This document shows, piece by piece, positions 55,161 to 64,000 of a stretch of DNA of 64,000 nt. Origin of the DNA: Phyllostachys edulis (lineage: Eukaryota; Streptophyta; Magnoliopsida; Poales; Poaceae); the NCBI GenBank assembly GCA_036346405.1, contig CM070553.1:74154976-74218975 (forward strand), given 5' to 3'. The notes below the pieces were generated by a model. The model saw only the letters and a list, made by a program, of their open reading frames with translations. It did no database searches and had not been told where the DNA came from. The translations under genes were made by a program, and so were the position numbers. The stretch's first letter is position 1. Every line of letters starts with the position of its first letter.

Positions 55161-56153
55161 GTCATAGAACACAAGCCCTATGACCACAAGGCTGATGTTT
55201 TTAGTTTTGGAATTTTGCTGTGGGAACTACTCACAGGGAAGGTACTTGCATTAGTCTTCTGCTGCTCTATTAATTCATTATGTTAGCTCCATTGTTTCGA
55301 AATGAGTTGGTAATTGGTTTATCCATGTATTGTTCGCAGATTCCTTACAGTACGACACCTTTACAAGCATTTGTAGGTGTGGTTGGAAGGTAAACATTAC
55401 TGTCAATTTTCTCTTCTAGTCTTATTTGTTAGTATTATGTTTGAAGTGGAATTCTTACTCAACTTATCATGTCAACCACATAGTACAATGATAATGATCC
55501 CTTTATATGTTTTGGATTACTGCACATGGATAACGTAGCTTGTTTTTGAGTTTTCTTTTTTGTTCCATGAAATCATGGGGATGTTTGAGATATAAACAAC
55601 AGAAGAAACACATTTTAGGAAGTTTTGCAAATGCACTAGTAAAACTGCGAGAATGACATTAGGGCTCTTTTACATCAGGGTTTTTGTTTGCCATTTTGCC
55701 TGATCAAAGACATTATAGTTAAATAATGATAGCTATCTGGTCTTATGTATGAGTTATATGACTGCAAATGAAACATTCTTTCCTATTCACTGGAAAGAAA
55801 AGGAAAGGAAAATAGAACTACATTATCGAAATCTTCTAATATAGTAAGCTTCCTTCTCAGGGATTGCGGCCTACAATACCGAAAAATACTCATGCAAAGC
55901 TTGCCGAGCTTCTTCAGAAGTGTTGGCAAAGAGACCTACTCAAAGGCGATTTCTCTGAAATATTAGAAACTCTTCAAATGAATAGCAGAGGAGGTTTGTG
56001 ATCGAGAGTTAATACCAACTTACTTAAATGAGCGAAAATTTATTTTCCTATCAACCGATGGAACAAGTTGGAGATGAGCATGAGGGTAAGCATGAAGGAA
56101 AGCACAAGGAGAAAATCTCGGGGATTATTTTCAGCTTTGAGGCGGGGACATCA
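55161..56153 (+). pseudogene. Captured 3' end of a plant Raf-like (STY/ACT-type MAPKKK) kinase gene
   Basis: Three exons with introns kept. Exon 1, 55,161-55,241, reads kinase subdomains VIII-IX (HKPYDHKADVFSFGILLWEL) right after the position of the APE motif. Exon 2, 55,340-55,389, reads YSTTPLQAFVGVV. Exon 3, from 55,861, reads KGLRPTIPKNTHAKLAELLQ and KCWQRD (subdomain XI), then the C-terminal tail, recognisable to about 56,153 in shifted frames. Introns have GT (55,242; 55,390) and AG (55,339; 55,860) borders. The catalytic N-lobe and loop are absent. A one-base slip at the exon 2/3 junction, an altered stretch after QRD (LLKGDFSEIL), and a TGA near 56,000 make it non-functional. It lies between a CACTA terminus and TNP2, so transposon capture is the likely origin. 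Confidence 0.82.
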
Positions 56154-56302
56154 AGTGGCGCGAATGTACATGGTTTCAATCCATTGAAGTGGCGCGAATA
56201 CCAACTTACATAAATAATGTGTCACATGTTTGATAACTTTGGTTCAAAGATCATCTATATGTAATTTTTTTTGAGGAATTGTATTTCATGATTTTGTGCG
56301 AG

Positions 56303-58689
56303 ATGGATAGATCTTGGATCAAGAGTAGGATGTTCAGCGAGGAACACGTGGATGGGGTGAATGAATTCATGACCTTTGTTTCGAGAGATTCAATGATGAT
56401 GAAGAGATACTCTGTCCATGTAAATCGGTGTTTGAATCGTGTTCGCAAACCTAAAGGACAGTGGAGGATCACTTGTATATTCATGGGATGGTGCTACTTA
56501 CACTAGATGGGTACATCATGGAGAACCATTGGAGGTTGTACCACATGAAATTGATGACCATGTTGATGAACAAACTAGTCTCGATGAGGATTTTGGCATG
56601 AATGTGGATGAAGAAGATGACCCTGATGATGGAATTCATGGTATGGTAGAGGACTTGTACACAGCTGAAGAGGAAGGTAAAAGGAAAGAGTCGATGTTTG
56701 CAATTCTATTGGAAGAGATGAAACAAGAGTTGTACCCTGGTGGTCCTTGCCAAAGGTTTTCTTTTGTGGTGAAGTTACTTCATATCAAGTCATTTTACCG
56801 AATTTCTAATGTTGCATTCACAGCATTTCTGAAGTTGTTGTCATCAGCATTCCCAAATTGGTCTATTCCTACAACCTATGAGGAAGCAAAGAGACTTATC
56901 CGTGCATTGGGGCTCGGATACAATTCAATCCATGTGTGCCCGAATAATTGTGTCCTATTTCGGAAGAATTTAGAAAAAGTTGATGTGTGTCCAGTTTGTA
57001 GTGCATCAAGATGGAAAGACAATGATGGCAAAAAGAAGATTCCTGAGAAGGTTTTGCGACATTTTCCATTGATTCCTAGGCTCAAGAGAATCTTTTCTTC
57101 CAAAAAAAGGTCAGAGGAGGTGCAATGGCACAAGTTGAAGAGGGTTGGGTGGAGAATGAGCTTAGCCATCCAAATTGATGGCGAGGCTTGGAAAGACTTT
57201 GACAGAAAGTATGGGTGGTTTGCAGAAGATGCTAGGAACATCAGACTTGGCCTTGCTACCGATGGTTTCAATCCATTTGGTAAGATGAGCTCCTCGTATA
57301 GCATGTGGCCAGTGTTTCTTATACCATACAACTTTGCTCCATGGGAATGTGTAGAGCAATCAAACTTTATCATGGGGTGCTTATCCTGATCGAGAATGTC
57401 CAGGAAAGGACATTGATGTCTTCTTGGAGCCACTTGTTGAGGAGTTGCTAGAGCTTTGGAAAGGCGTCCCTACTCTTGATGCAATTACTGGGAAGAAGTT
57501 TGATCTACATGCTGCTGTAATATGGTGCATTCATGATTATCCTGCTTTGAGCACATTGTCAGGTAGAGTCACAAGAGGTTATTATGCTTGTGTGCATTGT
57601 GACAAAAACCCTTGCTCCAAAAGGATACGGAATAAGATATGTTACACTGGCCATCGGCGCTTCCTTGCTAGGGATCATCCATGGAGGAGGAGCAAGGTGT
57701 TTGATGGTAGTGTTGAAAACCGTGAGAAGCCAGAGAAATTTACCACGGGTGAGCTGATGGAGCAACTAGAGAGGGTCAAGGATGTCAGACCAGGAAAGCA
57801 TCCTGAAAGCAGAAAAAGAAAGCGGGATGCAGAGGGCCAATGTTGGAAGCGAAGGTCATGTTTGTGGGATTTGCCGTATTGGTCAAGTTTGAAGCTGCAG
57901 CATAATCTTGATGTGATGCACATTGAAAAAAATATATGTGAGTACATCCTTGCTACATTTCTAGGCTTGGCTGGGAAGTCTAAGGACAATCCTAATTCTA
58001 GGCTTGATTTGGAAGATATGGGCATTAGGAAGAATTTGCACTTGATCCGTGATGGAAAGTCATATACTATGCCTCATGCTCCCTACACAATGACTAAAAA
58101 ACAAAAGTCAGAGTTCTGTGATTTTTTGAAAAGTGTAAAATTTCCAGATGGATACGCTTCCAACTTAGCAACATGTGTTACTGCTGATGGTTGCAACCTC
58201 CAAGCGTTGAAAACTCATGATTGTCATATTCTTCTTCAAAGGATTATACCTGCTGCGGTTCGAGGGATGATGCAGAAGGACATATGCGAAGCACTTGCTG
58301 AATTGGGTAATTTTTTTCAGCAACTTTGTGCAAAAACTTTGAAGTTAGATGTGTTGGAAAGGCTTAAAGCTGAGATCCCAATCATTCTGTGCAAGCTTGA
58401 GAAAATATTTCCTCCTTCTTTCTTTGATGTGATGCTACACCTGGCTGTCCATTTACCTGAAGAAGCGATTCTCAGAGGTCCAGTACAATATGGATGGATG
58501 TACCCCGTAGAAAGAAGGTTGTTAACATTGAAACGGTTTGTGAGGAACATGGCAAGGCCTGAAGGGTCCATTGCAGAAGCATATGTTGCTGCTGAGTGCT
58601 TGAATTTTTGCTCGAGGTACTTTGATGATGATATTGAGACACGACACAATAGGGAGGATATTTTATTTGCTAGACACCAAGTATCGTGA
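56303..58689 (+). pseudogene. TNP2-type CACTA transposase
   Basis: Excises and inserts CACTA elements by binding their termini. ATG 56,303 starts the transposase-associated domain (MDRSWIKSRMFSEEHVDG). A shift at about 56,440 leads into frame 56,439-57,389: TYTRWVHHGEP, an acidic stretch, YNSIHVCPNNCVLFRK and CPVCSASRW, and the conserved ATDGFNPFG at 57,255-57,281. A second shift at about 57,390 leads to 57,424-58,689: FDLHAAVIWCIHDYPALSTL, HNLDVMHIEKNICE, then the DUF4218 part (FFDVMLHLAVHLPEEAILRG, YPVERRLLTLKRFVRNMARP, EAYVAAECLNFC). The core family domains are present; the two frameshifts make it non-functional as read. Confidence 0.9.
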
Positions 58690-59083
58690 GAATTGGCGAG
58701 TTGTTCAAAATTTTTCCCACAGACACTTGTGGAGTGTGGCTGAAAATGACAATGGCAATATACCTGATGGCGTGGTACTGTCCTACCAAGACGATGATTG
58801 TGAAGGTGTGCATGTTCGTGTTGATGCTAGTGTATTTGAAAATGAGCAGCCGGTTTGTGAAGATGGTGTTCGTGTTGATGCTAGTGTAGTTGATGACCTC
58901 CGTGTACAAAGAGAAGCGGAAGGGGAACAAGATGAGTCAAGTGACGGCGAAGATGAAACCGGATGGCAATATGTTAGTGATAATGAAGGTCAGACAATCC
59001 CTCCGAAGATGGCGATGATAGTGATTACGAGTAGTTTTAGTTGTGGTCTCAATATAGTTGTAATATGGAGATGGTCTATGTAA
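58690..59083 (+). pseudogene. C-terminal remnant of TNP2 (DUF4216-side), joined by internal deletion
   Basis: Right after the TRHNRED block of the previous segment, a different frame reads FYLLDTKYRENWRVVQNFSH, RHLWSVAENDNGN and YQDDDCEGVHVRVD, which in full TNP2 proteins lies well downstream, after the DUF4216 domain. The intervening region is missing, so a deletion has fused the two. It ends with an acidic, Asp/Glu-rich tail. The phrase GTTCGTGTTGATGCTAGTGT is duplicated (58,816 and 58,867). Confidence 0.7.
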
Positions 59084-59090
59084 TATGGAG

Positions 59091-61980
59091 ATTATTTGTT
59101 TAAATAATCATCTTCGAGTTGTATACAATGTGTGTTTAGCAAGCATTTGAAGCCTGCTGACTTGTTAAGATTAATCAAGTTTCTATAATTCTGTTATTCA
59201 CTAAAGATTAATCTAAAAATAGTTTTGAGCTTTAATTATCTCCAGAAAATATGTTAATGCATTTAATTCCTTTTTCAGCTTTATTAATGCATTAAAAACC
59301 AACTTAGTTTTCAGAAAGAATAATTATGCATTGTAATTTTGTTCAAGTTCTTGTCTTTAAAAATTATAAAAGATGCAATTTAACTCCAATTTAGTTGAAA
59401 CCACTTCCATTAGTCTTAGAATGTCATTGCCTATCTACCATAAAATTTTCATGTCCAGCAAACCTCTAGAAAATGTTTTATGAACAGTACCATCTTTTTA
59501 ATTTAATTAGGATTAATTTTGGCCTAATTGGCTTAATTGATCAGAGATGATTTAGTTGATCTTAAGTATCATTAGTTAATGGGTGGTTAAGTTAATGAAA
59601 TAGATTAGATACCAAATAGTGGTCGATCTCAGTATAATCGATGAATAGGAAATTTTAGTATTCTTTGAAAAGCTGGAATAGGTCAAGAGGTGTTCTCTGT
59701 TTGAGTGATGAAAGATTGAATAAACATGAATAAGTAATAGCTATCTAATTTGGAAATCTGCCTGTTGTAGAAGGCATGAGTTAATTAGAGGTACTTACTT
59801 GTAGGTGGTGATACTTTTGTGCTATGAATTGTGTTTAACATGTGATCACTAAAACTTGATTAGCAAATGGATAATTCTGTTTAATAACTTACCCTTGTGG
59901 CTAAATATGGTGCTTGCTTATTAATCACTTTGCAAATTTGATTAGCCAAATAGATAATTGAATTGGTTCTTTGGAATCTTATTTTGAAGAAGTCTAGATT
60001 AACCTTTTGGATGTTTGAATAGTAACTTGAGAATGTTAGTTTTGTCATTAGAATTATAACATGATTAATCCAATAATTAGAGATAGTTCCAATTCATTTA
60101 ATCTTTTACTCATGTAAGCTATTTAATAATAGTAATCAAATGGTGAAAACTCATTTTAAAATTTAATTGCTAGAACCCCAATAGGAGTTAGTTAACTTCC
60201 CTTTGTTGAAAAATGTAAATAGTAAAGTAAAATTAATACTATTTTGTTGTGTTAGCTCTTTTAAACCATTTTACTAAATGGGTTAATTTAAAAAGAATCA
60301 ATTTGTTGAGAGTCAAATGAATGTTAATTTAGTAATTAATAGTGCTAATAATATTAATTAGTCTTTTAGTCATTACCTAAGCAAACAATCTTTTAATCGT
60401 AGTGTAATCAAATTAAGAAGTTAACTAATCTATTGACCAATAAATCATTAATGTGTTTAAAACTAGCTCATTAATTGGAGCTTAATTAAAACTTATCTTG
60501 TGTACGATCTTTTTGGCCAAATGGCAATAGTATAAGGTATTTCTAAACTTTTAATCTTAATAACCTCTAAATCTATTTAAGCTTTAAACCTTATATCAAT
60601 AAAGACTAAACATTTAAAGAATAAGTATTAAATTGAATTAACCAAAACCAACATTTAAAGAATAAGTATTAAATTTGTAAAGCCGTTGTCTTTCCATTTT
60701 GTGTGAATAGTATTTTATAGCTAATAAGATAATGAATTAATCTGTTCTTTTGAAAGCTTGCTAAGATTTTAAAAGATTAATTAGTTAGAAATATATATAA
60801 GAGGATTGATTTTGTTGTTTGATCATCGTAGATGTATACATAGAATGCCGAGAGAGTTTGTGAGTACTAGGTGTCTGTTAAGGAAAACAATATCACCTAA
60901 GCGCAAATATTATCACTTATATTAATCCTTCGAGAAATTGAATTAACTTTAACCAATCCATAAGAAATAGAACTTCAATTAAACTATAACCCATACCTTA
61001 ATGCATCTAAAATCATAACTTCATCAACATTTCATTATCATGCATTTTTAAGCATTTTGGATTTCTCGGTGTTATTGGTGTTTATTTGCTATTGCATTTT
61101 CTTTCTAGATTATGAATTATACGGAGTGAACATTCACGTCTACAAAAGTGAACTGAACAAGTGGATTCTCTTGAGGCAAGCTTCCTCTCGCACCATGTTG
61201 ATCCCAAGTTTTGGGCGTAGATTTGTTAAATCAAAGTGATAAGCTGTTGCATGCTAATTCTTTAAAAATTAATTGTGATTTGTTTAGCATCTAGCTATAA
61301 CCTATCACTTGTGGATTTCCTTTAATCATGATCATACACTCCACTTGTTGCGGTAAAGGAGTTCTAATTAATACTTCCAGCTTGAGGCGATTGCGTTGGT
61401 TCTTGGCTTTAATCGATCAAGTTGCCCTTGGGTTGTGGCGCTCCTTTGGATAGTTTATTTACTAGTTCTTCTTGATTTCTTATTTGTTCAATGCTTCATT
61501 GTAAAATTTCAGCGATATATATATATATTCGATTGTGTATACTGTTCTTATCGTGTATGCTTGTGATATCATGTTGAAAGGATATATGTATGTTAGCGGT
61601 GATTCTCGAGCTAACATAGAACATATATCCGGGAACCGAATATTGGGCTGTAACTTGTTAAAGATTATGTTGTTTGTATGGTTTTAATTAAGGATTGAGC
61701 TGTTCTTAATTAAAGACCATGCTTTCAATATAATTTTAATTGATACAATTTCAATATTTTCCGGTCCTCACAACTACCATGAGCCTAGGTTATTTCTTTG
61801 TGTTAAGGGTTCAATAACTTATGTTTTAAATCTTTTATAACTTATGTTTTAAATCTTTTCACCATACTTTTTCCTATATACTAATGATAGGCAAAACATT
61901 TTTCATATTGAACCAAAGCATTTTCAAAACACATTATTATTTTAGTTGTGAAAGCTATGTGAGGTAACCCCACAAAGATA
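59091..61980 (+). repeat. Old LTR remnant related to the A/E LTR family
   Basis: AT-rich, gene-free. Landmarks of the A LTR can be recognised in + order: TGTAATTTTGTTCAAGTTCT at 59,333 (A: 37,301), TCTAGAAAATGTT at 59,466 (A: 37,438), GGTGTTTATTTGCTATTG at 61,057 (E: 47,008), and CTACCATGAGCCTAGGTTAT at 61,774 (A: 37,886). Strongly diverged. A (TA)n run is at 61,516-61,528. Short tandem copies occur at 60,610-60,675 and 61,817-61,860. Confidence 0.55.
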
Positions 61981-61989
61981 GTGATCATT

Positions 61990-62495
61990 TACTGAAAATA
62001 GGTGGTCTGGAAAAGCAAAGGTGCCGCCGAAAGTGAAATTCTTTTTCTGGTTGGCACTACATGGCCGACTTTGGACTGCCGACCGCCGGAAACGCCATGG
62101 ACTTCAGCAGGATTCGGGCATACATGAGTGGTGGCTCCATTCGAGATCGGCAATCCACCAGGACCTTGAGACGACTTTTGATTGGTCGTCTTGCTCACCT
62201 CCTGGAATCTATGGAAGGAGCGAAAGCAGAAGGACTTTCGAGGAGCCTCCTTTCGGCGCTTGACTTTGCCAATCCATTCTTGAGAAGCGGCGCTGATTGA
62301 GCTGGGTTGAGCGTTGTCGTCGCTCTTGAGCAGCGGGATAGGCCGCACGACTCGTCTTGATCGCGCCATTAGTTCTTAGCTTAGTTACAACCAAAGTGTC
62401 CACCGCTCGTCGATTGCTCGTGTTTGTGTGCCCTCCCCATCAAGGATGGCTTCTCGCCGTGACATGATGTGGGTTGTGTAAAACTTTCCTTCTAC
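61990..62495 (+). pseudogene. 3' end of a LINE (L1-type) with zinc-binding RVT domain
   Basis: Frame from 62,021 reads PPKVKFFFWLALHGRLWTAD and RRKRHGLQ, the start of the zf-RVT domain found at the end of plant LINE ORF2. The Cys/His residues that follow in relatives are lost through shifts (EWWLHSRSAIHQDL). The region up to about 62,490 looks like the ORF end and 3' untranslated part (CTTCTACTTAATGAAA). Severely 5'-truncated, as usual for LINEs. Confidence 0.72.
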
Positions 62496-62505
62496 TTAAT
62501 GAAAT

Positions 62506-62735
62506 ACTCCTCCGTCCCAAAATAAGCGCTCGTTCTCGCTTCGAGAAATAACTTTGACTAAATATATATTAAAAATATTAATATTCATGGTACATAACAA
62601 GTATCATCGGAAAGATCTTTGAATCTAGTTTTTAACAAATTTATTTAAAGCTATAAATGTTACATGTATTTTCTACAAATCTAGTCAAACTTGTGTACGA
62701 ACACCCAAAACGACTATTATTTTGGGACGGAGGAG
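62506..62735. mobile_element. Stowaway-type MITE
   Basis: 230 bp with terminal inverted repeats CTCCTCCGTCCCAAAATAA (left) and TTATTTTGGGACGGAGGAG (right), flanked by TA on both sides (62,504-62,505 and 62,736-62,737), AT-rich in between. This is the Tc1/mariner-related MITE class common in grasses. It sits at the tail of the LINE remnant. Confidence 0.93.
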
Positions 62736-62739
62736 TACG

Positions 62740-63555
62740 TGCTAAGCGTTCTCGAAAATTTTTGGCGCGATGGTATCCCGCCTCAACAAAAATTTTGGAA
62801 GCAAAATACCTTTCCTATCCACAAATATACTCTAGTGGGTATCGTTTATACAAGGACCTACTCAACCGACCCCTGCCCCAAACCCTAGCCACCCCAAATC
62901 ATTCCTCTCGGCCCTTGCCCACAATGAAGAGGCTCTGTTATGCGACACAGGAAGAGGGTTGGTGCCCTCGCCGCCAGTGAAGAGGCTCTGTTGAGCGACA
63001 CAGGAAGAGGGTTCGGTGCCCTCCGCCGCCGTCGAGGCACTGCGACTCCGACGGCGTCCTCCGTGCTCCGCCCCGGCTTCCTCAACTCGCGAAGATGCCT
63101 CTGGTGGGAAGCCGCGACCGACCCTCAACTCGGCGTGAACGGCGGTGGCGACTTCCCCATCTCACTTTGCAATACATATGGTCATGACTGCTGCAGAGGC
63201 TATGGCCTCGGATGTGTGGATTTGCTTTGTGGTTAAGTTGGATAGGCTTTGTGGTTTCGAAATTTGATAGTATGGTTGAAGTAGTATGGTTCACGATGAT
63301 TACTCTTTTTATCGAAGTAATTTTTATGGTTGAAGTAGTATGGTTCCATATTTATTTGTCAAACTTCATTTGTAATTCTTAATGGTACATTACTCTGTAG
63401 GTTTTGTTCTCACATGCTTAGTTTACATAGTGCTGTTGTCCGACATGCTTAGTTTACATAGTGCGTGTTCCTCTAAGTGCATTGATCATATAATTTTCGA
63501 TTGGTTTTCTTCATTTATGTTTTCACCGATGTGAGATTTGTTTTTCTCATGCATG
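62740..63555 (+). other. Possible leader and first intron of a gene-like unit at the right edge
   Basis: GC-rich part (62,850-63,170) followed by a T-rich, intron-like part to TCATGCATGTCAG at about 63,558. Repeated phrases: GGTTGAAGTAGTATGGTTC (63,274 and 63,330) and ATGCTTAGTTTACATAGTGC (63,415 and 63,449). No convincing coding frame. Confidence 0.3.
62923..63030. repeat. Tandem duplication of about 55 bp
   Basis: GAAGAGGCTCTGTT-GCGACACAGGAAGAGGGTT-GGTGCCCTC-GCCGCC occurs twice in a row (from 62,925 and from 62,980) with few differences. It lies in a GC-rich stretch after ACCCTAGCCACC, which looks like a leader of a grass gene. Confidence 0.7.
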
Positions 63556-63558
63556 TCA

Positions 63559-64000
63559 GAGGCTCCTTGACTCAATATGAGTTGGAAAAGATGGAAAGAT
63601 GCATGCGGAGCAATCGGGTGTTCGCGGTCTTGGAATAAGAGAGGCGCAGAAATTCGAAAAAGTCGGGACCAAAGGCCACTATTGTTGCTCGTGAAGACTA
63701 CGGCTCATTGTATCAACTGAAGATGGTGAAGGCGTTGAGCAGGAGTATTGGATAAGGTACTTTGATGACAACTCCTTTTATGTTCAATGTGCGTTACATG
63801 AGCAAAGCTCGATCATTTGTGTTAAATATGCGAATTATTTATTCCTTTCTAATTTGTGTTAAATATGCAGGATTTAGAGCACGAAGTTAACAAGAGTTCA
63901 ACCTGATGAGGGCCACCATCTCTGCTGGAGGATCAAGAACCTCAAAGAGAGTGATGGCGGTGGCAATTCGAGAGCAAGACCAACCTCCAAGAATTACTAG
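63559..64000 (+). CDS. Gene-like exons of unknown function, partial at window end
   Basis: After an acceptor-like CATGTCAG, a frame reads SLTQYELEKMERCMRSNRV and IREAQKFEKV, then, in a shifted frame, EDYGSLYQ. A donor-like AAGGTACTTTG at about 63,756 and acceptor ATATGCAG at 63,871 enclose an AT-rich intron. The following part reads ISAGGSRTSKRV and PPRITR in one frame. The QYELEKMERC wording resembles proteins of plant En/Spm-related genes, so it could be a second CACTA gene or a plant gene. I cannot decide and the frame is broken. Confidence 0.35.

Larger units (their letters stand above)
53202..59090 (+). mobile_element. CACTA (En/Spm-type) DNA transposon, left part, with captured host gene fragment
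   Basis: The left terminus CACTACAAGAG is at 53,202, preceded by GTC (possible 3-base target duplication). Subterminal motifs, a kinase gene fragment and a TNP2-type transposase follow. The right terminus (CTTGTAGTG) was not found up to 64,000, so the element continues through the younger or older insertions on the right, or its end is lost. The end given here is the last recognisable transposase base. Confidence 0.82.

Noticed and set aside
55161..56153. Functional host kinase gene
   Set aside because: N-lobe, catalytic loop and activation segment are absent upstream, there is a frame slip and a TGA, and the surroundings are transposon sequence.
57559..58649. Minus-strand frames of 60-116 codons under TNP2
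   Set aside because: Shadows of the well-recognised transposase on the + strand.
53202..64000. Right terminus of the CACTA element (CTTGTAGTG)
   Set aside because: Not found; CATGTAGTGACAC at about 53,356 is a subterminal motif near the left end, not a terminus.

Overview
The window looks like intergenic, heterochromatin-type DNA from a grass (Poaceae). The evidence is transposons of grass type: a BARE/Angela-like copia element, a RIRE2-like Tat/Retand gypsy element carrying an antisense gene, chromovirus-type (Tekay/Del-like) gypsy elements with LTRs of 3.5-5 kb, a CACTA element and a Stowaway MITE. I cannot name the species. I found no intact host gene; nearly every base belongs to a transposable element or the remnant of one.

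Layout, 1-34,880: an outer gypsy element A (+ strand; its 5' LTR ends at about 88) is broken three times. A 5.1-kb solo LTR of its own family (D, minus, 3129-8267, target duplication GAGTC) sits in the RT/RNase H part. A complete Tat/Retand element (C, minus, 8676-33131) sits in RNase H. C in turn carries a complete chromovirus B (+, 15701-28162, target duplication TAAGA) in its pol. The nesting order A > C > B can be read base by base from the duplicated targets. A resumes at 33,132 with the end of RNase H, integrase and a chromodomain-like tail.

Layout, 34,881-49,046: A's 3' LTR (from 34,881) runs into a rearranged, partly inverted and duplicated LTR segment. This is followed by a second, internally deleted internal domain (E, 40,614-43,741) and another LTR (43,742-48,718). 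The arrangement LTR-internal-LTR-internal-LTR suggests unequal recombination. At 48,719-49,046 is the tail of another LTR.

Layout, 49,047-64,000: an almost full-length but inactivated copia gag-pol and its 3' LTR, cut at 53,202 by the terminus of a CACTA transposon. The CACTA region carries subterminal repeats, a captured fragment of a plant Raf-like protein kinase gene with its introns (55,161-56,153) and a degenerate TNP2 transposase (56,303-59,083). Beyond it are an old LTR remnant, a LINE 3' end, a Stowaway MITE and a poorly understood gene-like stretch at the right edge.

Three themes stand out. (1) The giant LTRs of A and D contain an array of about 80-bp units, most of which can fold into a hairpin with conserved arms. 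(2) Elements B and C each carry an extra open reading frame besides gag-pol: one between PBS and gag in B, one antisense with apparent introns in C. (3) Most differences between LTR copies that should be nearly identical fall at CNG sites (CAG/CTG/CCG). This looks like systematic sequencing or consensus error at methylated cytosines, so many apparent frameshifts may not be real.
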